The notes below the pieces were generated by a model. The model did no database searches and was not told the DNA's origin. It worked only from the letters and a program-made list of their open reading frames with translations. Source: Paraspadella gotoi (taxonomy: Eukaryota; Chaetognatha). From it: 64,000 nucleotides of DNA. This document shows positions 12,687 through 23,958 of the stretch, piece by piece (position 1 is the first letter of the stretch; each line of letters starts with the position of its first letter). The position numbers and the translations under genes are program-made. The stretch lies in the NCBI GenBank assembly GCA_051294375.1, contig CM119265.1:17984484-18048483 (forward strand). The letters are read 5' to 3'.

Positions 12687-12852
12687 CTCTCTTTGCAATG
12701 CCCAACGTTGCCCATATGGTTTTCCCAACACCGACTTCTCTCACGAATGCGCGCCGTTCACCGCCGCCGCCGCTGCCCCGCCGCCGCCGCAGATTAGAGA
12801 GGGGTTTGCGGATAATCGCCGGCTTTCCCAGGAAGGCGGTTCGAGTTTTCTA

Positions 12853-14854
12853 GCGAATCCGCGCTGGGGACCTTCTGCCAGTGTCAGCTGCCGACTTTGC
12901 CGGTTTTGTATCCGACTACTGCCGCGTCCGGACACCGATCCATCGAATTTAAGAACGAAGAAAGTTTATTTTCTGTAATATCGATGAACTGTTATTTGAA
13001 ATGGGACTTTATGAACATCGAGGTACAGTGAAATAAAATTGTATAATAGCCTATTGTTAATAAACGCTATTTCACTAAATAAAATACAACTTTAAATTCC
13101 AGTTTAACAATGGAAAAAAAAAAACGTCTGCTCGTCCTGTATATCGAGTCATTAACTCGATTTTCGATTTTCCGTGGCAACTCGCGGACGTCGAATTAAT
13201 TCGAGATCGCGAAAACAAGGGCGGGGGCGTCCGTCGGCGCGAGAACGCGGACCGGCCGCGTGGCGAAATGACGCCACGGTGCGCGACGCATGGTCATTGC
13301 TAGCTGCGTGATATTGGCGCCGGGGTAGGGAGGGGCGAACGGGTGAAAGCAAGGGCGGTGGGATAAGTGGTTCGGCAAGTGGGCTGAAAGTCGTCGTGTA
13401 TAATCGTCTGTTCCTTATGCGTGTTAGTCTTTCTTTGGATCGAGAGCCGAAGGCGATAAAGACCTGATGGAATATGACAATACGACCGACGTCTGATTCG
13501 CCCTAATTGAAGTGATAAAGACGAAGACAACCAGACGTGCACGCGATGACGATGTACGAAAGAAATCTACAGCGACACCCACCGGGAAATTGAAGTTTTA
13601 ATATTTCTTCTTATTTGTCACTTAAAACTCATATAACGAGATTTTCCATTCACGTCGTGTTTCGACTCCTCACAGTTTCTCACGCCGCGATCTCGCGGAG
13701 TCTTTCTTTAGAATATTGCATACAGAGGGGCAGACTCTGTCTCTCTCGCCGGTTTTTTTCTGCGTTACTCCTTCTTTTCCTTTTTGCTTATATTTTCACT
13801 TCGAAAAATCGACGATGAATGATATTTGCCTATTTTGTTTTATTTCTTTATGTTTTTATGCTCTTGTATCTCAACTCAGATTTCTCTTTTTTCACTCTAA
13901 TATTTTAGAGGAATTTTCTCTTTGCTACCCCCTCCCTCTCACTCTTTTTGCTTAACTCATTCCTCCTAACCTCTTCTTTCTCCCCCTCCTCCCCTCCTTC
14001 TCTTCCATCCCTCGGATTCTCATGTCGGGCCGCGCTGGCTCTCCATTGGCTATAAATGAGGCGTGAGAATCAATCACCTGTGACCGGAAGACGTTGTAGT
14101 CTAGTGTTGTCGACCAATAGGAAGTCCTCGTCGTGGTTGAGTCGACGGACGAATCCTTCAATCAGAAATCGAGTTATGGATCAATTAGTCGACGACGTTC
14201 AAAAGAGCGTCGAGTGCTGAGAGAGGAGAGGGAGTAGAGATAGAGCCATGGTGGTAGGAGTGGTAAAAAAAAGTGGTTTTCTGAGCAGAAACAGCGAAAG
14301 AGAGACAGAGACCAAAAATGCGGAGAATGGGAAACGGGCGTACGTGTGAAATTGAAAAGAATGAAGATATAATCCCAACGCCCGAAGAAGAGAGAGACGA
14401 GAGAGAGATAGAGAGAGAGAGTGAGGAGAGAGAGAGAGGAGAGAGAGAGAGAGAGCAGACTAGAGCGAGAGAAAGGAGAGAGATCAGAGTGGAAAGAGGA
14501 TGAGAAATCGTAACTTTCGAAAAATCGCTGAAACGAATGAAATGAGGCGGAAAACAGAGCGAGCCAAAATGAACATGGCGTGAAAATTCTTGAGGGCGAC
14601 CGGGTGTCGGCGGTGATGATGAGATAGTGAAGCCTGACCGTCGGGTGATCCCAAAATAAGAATGAAAAATAGACGAGCACTCGAGGGTTCGTTATGCCTC
14701 AAGTCGATTCAAGATCATGGAAACTTTAAAATCATCGTTCGGCTTTACTATGACAGAGTATATATAAACAGGTTTATTTTTATTTGTATAGTTTCTTTAC
14801 GTCGTTGTTTTTGTAATAATGTAAATATTAATATATATTTTTTTAAATTTATTT

Positions 14855-14909
<55 letters not shown>

Positions 14910-16118
14910 GCTTTATTCTTCTCACACACACTTATTTGCTGAGGTGAAAATCTCTTGAATTTCGCAATTGCTAAAATCGCTGATGAAGGCCCTTGTTAAT
15001 AAAAAGTCTGAAACATGTCCGCATCATTAATATCATCGATGCTTGCTAATTTAATTTAAATATTTACTTTACTTCTCGTCTATCTTTATTTGATAGCATA
15101 ACTTCTTTAATTAATTTGTATTTTAATCTTTCGTTAGTTTGTGGGCTCAATTCGGTTTTCCAGATCCTGACGTGCATCGTTATTTCAGTTTCATTTGACT
15201 GAGTTTCACAAAACTGTCTTATTTCTATCTATTGTAAAACAAAACGTCACTACGACTTGCGACGACAGTAACTGTGCCGCGACAAAGTTTATATTTCGCC
15301 AAAGGTTCAGTGAATCTTTGTACTTTAATGGCCGCTGGCATCATCGCCGTCGCCTGCCGCCCGCCGCCACCGCCGCCGCCGCCCGGCCCAACAGCCCCCG
15401 CCCTTCTACCCCCTATCAGCCAGACAGGCCTCTCCATTGCCTTTTATAACGTGAAAGTGAAATGTGAATCGCCGTTGTGTCCGATCATTAATATCATCGA
15501 TGTTATAATCTCTAATTAATATTTACTTACTTCTCGTCTATTTCCCTTATCTTTGATAGATAACTTTTTAATAATTTGTATTTAATCTTTCGTAGTTTTG
15601 TTTGCTCAATCGGTTGTTTCCAGTTATCCTGACGTAGATCGTTATTCAGTTCATTTTTCGCTGCTGCTCGAGGAGAACAAAAAACTCGATAGACCTAGCA
15701 ACAACAACGGAATCGACGGCGTCAACATCAACGTTGCTGTTCGTCAACGAAATGATTTATCACGACGCGCCGGTGGAAAGAGACTCGATGTGCTCATTTC
15801 CTGTTACTGGAGCTATCAGCCCGATAGCATTATTCTTCGTGTCAACGCCCCCCGAAACCTATTAATGAAAAAGAAAGAGAGCAGAGAGACGAGCGAGAGA
15901 GATGAGAGACGACGCGAGAGAGAAGAGAGCAGAGACGCTCATGCGATCTGGATGACGACAGAGACTTGATAACTTTTTTTCCTTCCTATGTCTCTTCTTT
16001 TTTCAGATTTGACGTTTTCGTGCGACGACGATGATTAAAGACGACGGACGACGAGGCGACGACGACGACGACGCGACGACGACGATCGACGGCGATAGCG
16101 CTTAAAAGAGGGAAGGCC
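12853..16118. repeat. Direct duplication 1, left copy (gap-free, indel-rich)
   Basis: Starts at GCGAATCCGCG and matches 16119-18916 in the same order and orientation, with many single-base insertions. Landmarks shared with the right copy include GCCGACTTTGCCGGTTTTGT, CATCGAGGTACAGTGAAAT, TAACTCGATTTT, GAGTCGACG and GAACAAAAAACTCGA. Frames open in the right copy are broken here. This copy also contains an extra insertion at about 15190-15480 and repeats about 170 nt around it. The left copy reads through the region that is N in the right copy. Confidence 0.85.
15280..15480 (+). repeat. About 200-bp segment shared with duplication 2
   Basis: AAAGTTTATATTT, GTTCAGTGAATCTTTGTAC, a (CCG)n core, CTATCAGCCAGACAGGC and GTGAAATGTGAATCGC recur in order at about 20517-20700 and, after a gap, at 27502-27610. 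Here it interrupts the left copy of duplication 1, and the right copy lacks it. Confidence 0.75.
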
Positions 16119-16571
16119 GCGAATCCGCGGCGGACTCTGCCAGTGTCGCTGCCGACTTTGCCGGTTTTGTTGCCGACTCTGCCGGTCCGGACACCGACTC
16201 CATCTGAATTTAAGACGAAGAAAGTTATTTTTGGAATAATCGAGAACTGTTATGAAATGCGGAATGAACATCGAGGTACAGTGAAATAAAAGTTGTATCG
16301 TAGCCTATTGTAATAAATCGCTATTTCACTAAAAAAATACAACTTTAAAATTTGTTAACAAGAAAAAAAAAACGTCTGTTCGTTTTTCGAGTCATTAACT
16401 CGATTTTGATTTTTGGATCCACGAATTAATTCGAGATCGCGAAAAACAAGGGCGGGCGTCCGTCGGCGCGAGACGGCGCGCGTGGCGGAAATGACGCACG
16501 TGGCGCGGACGCACGTGATCATTGGCGCCGGGTAGGGAGGGGGAACGGGTGGAAAGGAAGGGGGTTGGGAA

Positions 16572-16772
16572 GTGGTTTCGGCTGTGGGTGAAGTCGTCGT
16601 TATAATCGTCGTTCCTTATGCGGTTATCTTCTTGGATCGAGAGCGAAGGATAAAGACTGAGGACGATGACAATGACGACGTCGATCGTAATGAGGATAAA
16701 GACGAAGACAACGTGACGATGACGATGACGAAGAAATCTACAGCGACACCCACCGAAATTTTGAAGTTTTAA
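16572..16772 (+). CDS. Candidate acidic coding segment in duplication 1
   Basis: 66-codon frame that, after a Val/Ile-rich start, runs through LDRERRIKTEDDDNDDVDRN and EDKDEDN to TPTEILKF and stop. The acidic part has mixed GAT/GAC/GAG codons rather than a pure triplet run. The corresponding segment of the left copy (about 13430-13600) is frame-broken. Start and splice limits are unclear; a 3' terminal exon of a plus-strand gene is the simplest reading. Confidence 0.3.
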   Translation: MVSAVGEVVVIIVVPYAVIFLDRERRIKTEDDDNDDVDRNEDKDEDNVTMTMTKKSTATPTEILKF

Positions 16773-18022
16773 TTTCTTCTTGTTTTCGCCTTAAAACTCA
16801 TATAACGAGATTTTGCATTCACGTCGTGTTCACTCCTCACAGTTTCTCACGCGCGATTCTCGCGGAGTCTTCTTTGAATATGCATACAGAGGGCACGACT
16901 CTGTCTCTCTCGCGTTTTTTTTTCTGGTTACTCCTTCTTTTCCTTTTTGCTTATATTTCAGTTGAAAAAATCGACGATGAATGTATTTGCTATTTTGTTT
17001 TATTTCTTTATGTTTTTATGTCTTTACTCAACTCAGATTTCCTCTTTCTTTCACTCTAATATTTAGAGGAATTTTCTCTTGTACCCCCCTCCCTCTCACC
17101 TTTCTTTTCTTAACTCCATTCCTCCTAACCTCTCTTTTCCCCCTCCTCCCCTCCTTCTCTCCATCCCTCCGATTCTCATGTCGCCGCGTGGCTCTCCATT
17201 GGCTAATGAGGCGTGAGAATCCAATCACGTGACCGAAGACGTAGTCTAGCTTTTCGACCAATAGGAGTCCTCGTCGTTGGTTGAGTCGACGACGAATCCT
17301 CCAATCAGAAATCGAGTTATGAATCATTAGTCGACGACGTCAAAAGAGCGTCGAGTGTGAGAGAGAGAGGGAGAGAGATAGAGATGGTGGTAGGAGTGGT
17401 AAATAAAAAAAATCTGTGTGTTTTTCTGAGAGAAACCAGCGAAAGAGAGACAGAGACACAAAAATGGGCGGAGAAGGGAAAAACGGGGTACGTGTGAAAT
17501 TGAAAAGACCATGAAAAAAGGATATAATCCCAAGCGTAAGAGAGAGAGAGATCTGAAGGAGAGAGAGGAGAAAGAGAGAGAGTGATGGAAGAAGAGAGAG
17601 AGGAGAGAGGAGAGAGAGAGCAGACTAGAGCGCCAAGAGAAGAAAGGAGAGGCAGATTCAAGAAGATGAGAAGAGAAGGAGAGAGAATGATTCGGTAATA
17701 ATCTTTGCGAAAAATCGTGAACGAATGAAATGAGGGAAAACAAGGAGCAGACCAAATGAACATGGTGAAAATCTGAGGGCGACCGGTCTGTGGGTCGCGT
17801 CGGTGATTGATGAGATAGTAGACAGCCTGGACTACGTTCCGGGGTGATCCCAAAAAGAATGAAAAATAGACGAGCACGAGTTCGTTTTGACCTCAAGTTG
17901 ACAAGATCATGGAAACTTAAAAAATGTCGTTTACTATGACAGAGTTATATAAACAGTTGTATTTTTATTTTGTATAGTTTCTTTTACGTCGTTGTGTTTG
18001 TAATAATGTAAATATTAATATA

Positions 18023-18271
18023 NNNNNNNNNNNNNNNNNNNNNNNNNNNNNNNNNNNNNNNNNNNNNNNNNNNNNNNNNNNNNNNNNNNNNNNNNNNNNN
18101 NNNNNNNNNNNNNNNNNNNNNNNNNNNNNNNNNNNNNNNNNNNNNNNNNNNNNNNNNNNNNNNNNNNNNNNNNNNNNNNNNNNNNNNNNNNNNNNNNNNN
18201 NNNNNNNNNNNNNNNNNNNNNNNNNNNNNNNNNNNNNNNNNNNNNNNNNNNNNNNNNNNNNNNNNNNNNNN
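18023..18271. other. Assembly gap, 249 N
   Basis: In the right copy of duplication 1. The left copy supplies about 95 nt of (CT)n-rich sequence here (14839-14935). Confidence 0.99.
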
Positions 18272-18476
18272 ACACTATTTGTGAAGTGAAAATCTCTTGA
18301 ATTTCACAATTGTAAAAAATCGCTGATGAAGGCTTGTTAATAAAAAGTCGAAACATGTCCGATCATTAATATCATCGATGTTGTAATTTAATTAATATTT
18401 ACTTTACTTCTCGTCTATTCTTATTTGATAGATAACTTTTAATTAATTTGTATCCTGACGTGATCGTTATTTTCAG

Positions 18477-18684
18477 TTCATTTTTCGCTGCTGTCGAAGA
18501 GAACAAAAAACTCGAAGACCCCAGCAACAACAACGGAATCGACGGCGTCAAACATCAACGATTGCGTCGTCAACGAAAGATTTATCACGAACGCGCCGGT
18601 GAAAGAGACTCGAGTGCTCATTTCCTGTTACTGGAGACTATCAGCGATAGATTATGTCTTCGTGTCAACGCCCGAAACCATTAA
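18477..18684 (+). CDS. Candidate terminal exon in duplication 1 (right copy)
   Basis: Acceptor CGTTATTTTCAG precedes 18477. The frame is open to TAA at 18682-18684 and encodes SFFAAVEENKKLEDPSNNNG, a Lys/Arg-rich part (HQRLRRQRKIYHERAGERD) and ends LCLRVNARNH. Codon use is varied and protein-like. The left copy (about 15650-15870) has the same exon with several indels that shift frames, although parts such as EENKKL and PSNNNGIDGV remain readable. Family unknown. Confidence 0.42.
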
Positions 18685-18686
18685 TG

Positions 18687-18700
<14 letters not shown>

Positions 18701-18754
<54 letters not shown>
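18701..18754 (+). repeat. (GA)n microsatellite
   Basis: Perfect in this copy; broken by other bases in the paired copy at about 15880-15935. Confidence 0.9.
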
Positions 18755-18756
<2 letters not shown>

Positions 18757-18825
18757 GCTCATGGATCTGATGACGACAAGGACTTGATAACTTTTTTTCC
18801 TTCCTATTGTCTCTTCTTTTGTCAG

Positions 18826-18855
18826 ATTTGACGTTCGTGCGACGACGATGATAAA

Positions 18856-18890
<35 letters not shown>

Positions 18891-19281
18891 CGATAGCTCT
18901 AAAGAGGAAGGCGAGAACGGTGCAGACGATAACGCCGACAACTATAGTTGACGATTCTAATGAAGATGATGGCAACGACTCTGCGGATAGATTCAACAAT
19001 GACAAAACCATCTTTTTTACCATAAAGGACAAAAATATGGTCGCTGCGGAGTTTTGCATAATTAATAATGTAAATTCACAATGGTCGTGGGATGCGTTCA
19101 CGAAATTGAAGAACCCGAGGTCTTCGACGACGGCAACGACGACGACGACGACGACTACGACGATGCTGCTCTCGAATTACCGCAAATATCTGCTCTCAAA
19201 CTTGTACATTTGAAAATTCGATTCGCGTTTAATCGAGTCGCGTTTAAAGAACAGTTCTTTTTTTATTTCATTTTTTATTAG
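18826..19281 (+). CDS. Candidate coding segment, frame change inside
   Basis: A pyrimidine tract and TTGTCAG precede 18826. The first frame reads a Thr run (from an ACG array), then TIVDDSNEDDGNDSADRFNN, KTIFFTIKDKNMVAAEFCII and stops at 19211-19213. From about 19081 a second frame becomes the more protein-like one: HEIEEPEVFDDGNDDDDDDYD, then AALELPQISALKLVHL, to 19281. The hand-over suggests a one-base error near 19080-19110, or a splice event (a weak GTAAAT lies at 19071). This segment is mostly outside the duplicated unit, so there is no second copy to compare. Confidence 0.35.
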
Positions 19282-19477
19282 TCAAAGTAACAAAGGTTTT
19301 TAGTATCGCGTCGCTTCCAAAACGGCCGAACGTTTACCCTTTCCTCTTTCTTTTGTATTTCCTTATCTCCCCTCCCCCTCGAAAATTTTTGGGATCCATT
19401 CCATTGATATTTCGACTTTTAGGCGGAAGTTTTCAATTTTTACGATCTTTGGGAGTCTATATATGAAGAGAGGGAGG

Positions 19478-19598
<121 letters not shown>

Positions 19599-20516
19599 TT
19601 TGGTTATCGCTTTGTGTTCTTTTTATTTTTCCTTTTGTCAAAGTGACAATCGAGGCTCGTAAAGCTTGTCTAGCGTGAAAGAGAATTGAGTCGAGTGAGG
19701 GCGCCACCCTTTTCTTCTCCGCCTCGACTCTACCACTTTCTCTGCCCGCCTGAAGCCCGCCAATGTCCGCCTCCACCCTCACGTTCACATCTACCTCGAC
19801 GATGCTTTTCTCATCAAGTTAACCGCTAAGAAGCATCCAAGAATTTAACGCCAAAGTTTCGTTTGTATTTCAAGTCATCCGCATTTGAATTAGAATTGAA
19901 CATGAGANNNNNNNNNNNNNNNNNNNNNNNNNAGCAGCGTCGTTACATTCGAAATCGCTTTTCTTCTCTCTCAGGAAAGAATGGATGAGATCTTAAGGAC
20001 CAGGTGCATTACTACAGAGCAGGAGAGAGTTTAGAGACAGAGAGGAGAGAGAGAGAGAGAGAGACGAGAGAGAGTAGCAGAAGAGAGAGCAGGAGCAGAG
20101 AGGAGATGAGAGAGAGAAGAGAGAGAGATGAGAGAGAGAGAGGATCTCTGAGTCGTCGCCTGGCAACGTCTTCTCTATTCTTCGACGCGGGAAGCCAAAC
20201 GATATGACGCAATATTATCGGCGTCGATATTTCGCTTGCACCGCGTCTACCGGACACAGCCCGCCGATCGGAGGATACGAGAGAGATCACTTCCAGAGAG
20301 ACGACCTTGTCACATCCATTTATTAGTATGTTTAATTTGTGTAAGCCAGTCTCTTTGTTAACAAATTTCGTGGAAATGCTTGGACTTGAATTGTGTTTGT
20401 TGTGATATTGTACCAATAAATAAAAATTATACCATAAGCGATGTTTCACAACTTCTATTTCTAATCTAATGTACAAAAACCGTCTACGACTTGGACGGAC
20501 AGGTTACTGGCCGCCG

Positions 20517-20700
20517 CAAAAGTTTATATTTGGCCAAAAGTTCAGTGAATCTTTGTACTTTATGGCCGGCTGGCTATATGCCGTCGCTGCCGCCGCGCAC
20601 CGCGCGCCGCCGGCCGCCGCGCACAGCCCGCCCTCTACCCTATCAGCAGACATGGCTCTCCATTGTTAAACGTGAAATGTGAAAATGTGAATCGCGCATT
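20517..20700 (+). repeat. Second copy of the about 200-bp shared segment
   Basis: Same landmarks as at 15280-15480, inside the left copy of duplication 2. The CCG core is degraded. The right copy of duplication 2 has the 3' part at 27502-27610 after its 191-N gap. Confidence 0.75.
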
Positions 20701-21727
20701 GTGAATCGCGGGAACGCGGGGTTAGATATTCGGCCGACTTTAAGAGAGCGTGAACCGGCGATAAATCGTTGGCGGGACGGAGGATGAGGAGGAGGGGTGA
20801 CGAAGCGGATGATGGGTGCTGAAGGGGTTCGGGAGGACTTGGGGGAAGCACGCGAGGGTGGTGAGTAGTAAGAAAGTTTCAACTAGGGGAAATATTTCCA
20901 TTAAAAAATGGGCGGATGATCGGTCAGGGTTCGCGAGAATGCGAAACGTGTCAGTAAAAGCATTATTTGGAATAATATAACGAAGTGGATCTATTTATTT
21001 ATTTTTATTTATTTATTCGTTGATTAATTTAATTGATTAATTAATACATTTATCAATTTATTTATGTAAGTTAGCAAAACTACTTTTTCTTCACTATCTT
21101 TACTTTTTACTTTTTTAGATTAAATTAACTATATTTATGATATATTTTTTGTTAAAATATATTTTGTGTTAAATATTAAATAAATAATTTAATTTATTTA
21201 TTTATTCTTATATATTATTTTGGGGGTTTTTTCCTCTTTCGTTCGTATTCTTTTCTTTTCTCTCTTTCTTTTAATTTTTCTCTCTTCATTACTTAATTCC
21301 ATTTTCTGTCTCAGTTCCATCAAATGTTCCTTTTCTGTCATGTGCAAGTTTTCCCTCCAATCATCGTCCGCTCTTCAATATTCCGGTCGGTCAGGTTTTC
21401 TCGCACGTCGATCGAACTTACTCCTTGAAGAGCTTTCGCTTCTAACTTAACTTTTTTTTCGAGGGCTAGAGCTGGCGGAGCGCGGAGGCGCAGCCACTCG
21501 AGTTCGCTGCCTTTTCCAGTAGACAAAAGGAAAACGACAAAAACACATGATAATCTGATTTTTAAAGTTTTCACTCGCTGTTCATTTTAGAGGCATGTTA
21601 ATTTGTGTTATTATTTTCATAAATCCTGCTTGAAAAAAAATGTATTCAAGTCTTGAACACTCTTTTTCAATACGATCATTAAAAGGAAGCTTATTGCATT
21701 CTTGATTAAAAGAAAGTATCTTCTCTT

Positions 21728-21736
21728 CTCTCTCTC

Positions 21737-21788
<52 letters not shown>

Positions 21789-21841
21789 CTTCTCCGATTC
21801 CGGCGTAAATCCGACAAAGACAATCATCAACACGACAATAT

Positions 21842-21912
<71 letters not shown>

Positions 21913-21921
21913 AGAGAGAGA
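21728..21921. repeat. (CT)n and (GA)n arrays in inverted arrangement
   Basis: A CT array (21728-21784) and a GA array (21842-21921) are separated by 57 nt, so one strand can fold into a hairpin with a stem of over 50 bp. In the right copy of duplication 2 the CT arm falls in the gap 28647-28740 and only the GA arm remains (28743-28800). Confidence 0.7.
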
Positions 21922-23622
21922 GCTCGAACCCCGCGAGGCCCGATGACAAGCCTGGACGAAGTTATGGAAAAGAAGAGCTAATTTTTTTCTGATTTAGACG
22001 CAATAAAAGTCCGTTTTTAACTGCGGTTAATTCGATCGGCTTACGAGATCGGCTTTCCGATCGCTCTTCGTTTCGCGTTACTTTTCGCTTCTCGGTTCGC
22101 TGATGGCGATTTTTTTTCGGCACCCGAACCTCTGTAAAGAGAAAGTTTTACATGGCGGAAAGAAGAGGATTGGCGGCGATTTGCGGGACGCTAGAGGGGG
22201 GAGGGGAAAAGGGGGGGGCGGGGGTTAGGAAGAGGGAAGAATTGGGGGGGGCGGGTACGGATAAATTGAAGAAAATGACAATTTAAAGACGGGAGGAGAG
22301 AAAGTATGAAATATTAAAAACGGTGAATAGAGAAACTTAACGTTTGCTCGCTAACAAAATGAAGGGTTGTTCCCACGAATAAAAGTATTAAAAGAGTCAA
22401 ATTAGTTCAACGGAAAAAAAAAAATCTATTGTTAAAAAAAACAAAAACATTTAAAAAGCTGCATTTTTGACAAGACGTTGGATTTGTGGTCGCATTCTGG
22501 CATTTTCTTTCGCTACCTTAACGCCCGAACTTTCTTGGCGAATTTCATTCGCGCGACAATCTTCATCGAGAAAGACTCGAGAAGAAAGGAACGGCTGCGA
22601 ATCAATCATTAGTCGAAGAACACGAGAAAAAGAGATACGACTTCCATGAATAACTTCAAACCGCAAACCGCGAAAGTCTCATTTTTCCTTCGCCTTTCAC
22701 TCCCATCCACGTCCAACTTTTTTAAAAGGGGGAGGGGGGGGAAAAGGCAGTCGGCCAGCTTTAGGCTCGACAACTTTGTTGGAGGGAGTTTATTTCGACG
22801 GTTGAAGATAATTGTCAGTCGGCTTTTTGTTTAGTTTTAGTAAAATAAACACAGGTGGTTTCCGATGGAATTGTCAATCCAATCAGAATTAAATTTTGTT
22901 TGTTAGGATTCCGTTATCGCATTAAAATTTGAATCGATTAATAATCAGATCAATCATTACTTTATTATTCATCGAATCATGCAATTGACATCTAAGTTAT
23001 TTAAATGATATAGTTTCGCCCAACGATTTAAATGGAACTGACGGTGGGTCTTGATCGTCGATAGTTTATCAAGTATTTTGAGTATTACGTAGTAGAACTA
23101 TCTAAATCAAATTTTCTTCCGGTATTCAGCGTCTCGGAAACAAACTTCTTGAAAAATCGTTTTATAATAAACGAAATCTCTCTTTTGTTCTCACCCCGCA
23201 GCAAGTAATATCAAATTAAGTTGGAAGAAAAGAAATTCTTTTTTTTTTCTTTTTTCATTGTTAATTAAAAAAAGAAAAAAAATCATTCCGAATTTCGCTC
23301 TTAACTAAACAAAGGACTGCGAAGGACTACATTAAGAAGAAATTAAAACGAACGAAGAGAAAAAGAAAGAAAATGGAATATTTGGCAAAAGAAATTGGTT
23401 TTGGGCGGAATTAGTCGGTAGGAGAGACGACGACAACTAAAAATTTGACAAACGACAATCGACCAATTCGGCAAAATGATGAACGATGAGCAAAAAAAAT
23501 TCTCTTTTTTTATTTTTTCAAATTTCTGACAATTATTTCTTCCACCATCGAATAAGTTTGAACATAGTAAAAAATTCGAAGTGCATATCGTTTTCAGATC
23601 GAAAAACGTAAACCGAAAATCA

Positions 23623-23958
23623 TTAAATAGGATTTAATTCTCTTAATTTTTTTTCGTTGTCGTCGCGTCGTCGTCGTCGTGTTTCTTTCAATACAACGAA
23701 TCCAACCTCCGAAGTCCAAAGCTGTTGAGCTAGCGTAGAACGCTTGGCCTCGTATCCGATCCCAGTGCACCCGTCGGTTCCGCCGGCGGCCCAACGGACA
23801 CAGATTCCCTTTTTAAAAAAAAGATATAGGATGTAATTCTTTTTAAAAGCGATCGGTTTATCTGCGGTGATTAAGTGCGCCTCATCTCGCGAAACAGAAA
23901 ACTGATCCGATCTGATTTGTGGCTCGTAATTCTGGAACGCGCAGGTAGCCGCGACCAT
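23623..23958 (-). CDS. Possible ORF in duplication 2 left copy, not supported by the right copy
   Basis: 111-codon minus-strand frame with protein-like parts (VAATCAFQNYEPQIRSDQF, SVSRDEAHLITADKPIAF). The matching region of the right copy (about 30440-30790) has indels in this frame. As the right copy seems the more accurate one, the openness may be accidental. No family recognised. Confidence 0.15.
   Translation of the reverse strand: MVAATCAFQNYEPQIRSDQFSVSRDEAHLITADKPIAFKKNYILYLFFKKGICVRWAAGGTDGCTGIGYEAKRSTLAQQLWTSEVGFVVLKETRRRRRDDNEKKLRELNPI

Larger units (their letters stand above)
16119..18916. repeat. Direct duplication 1, right copy (with 249-N gap)
   Basis: Second copy of the unit at 12853-16118. 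Simple repeats are cleaner and candidate exons are open. The match ends around 18916, where this copy continues into unique sequence (GAGAACGGTGCAGAC) while the left copy runs into the start of the next unit. It contains the gap 18023-18271. Confidence 0.85.
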
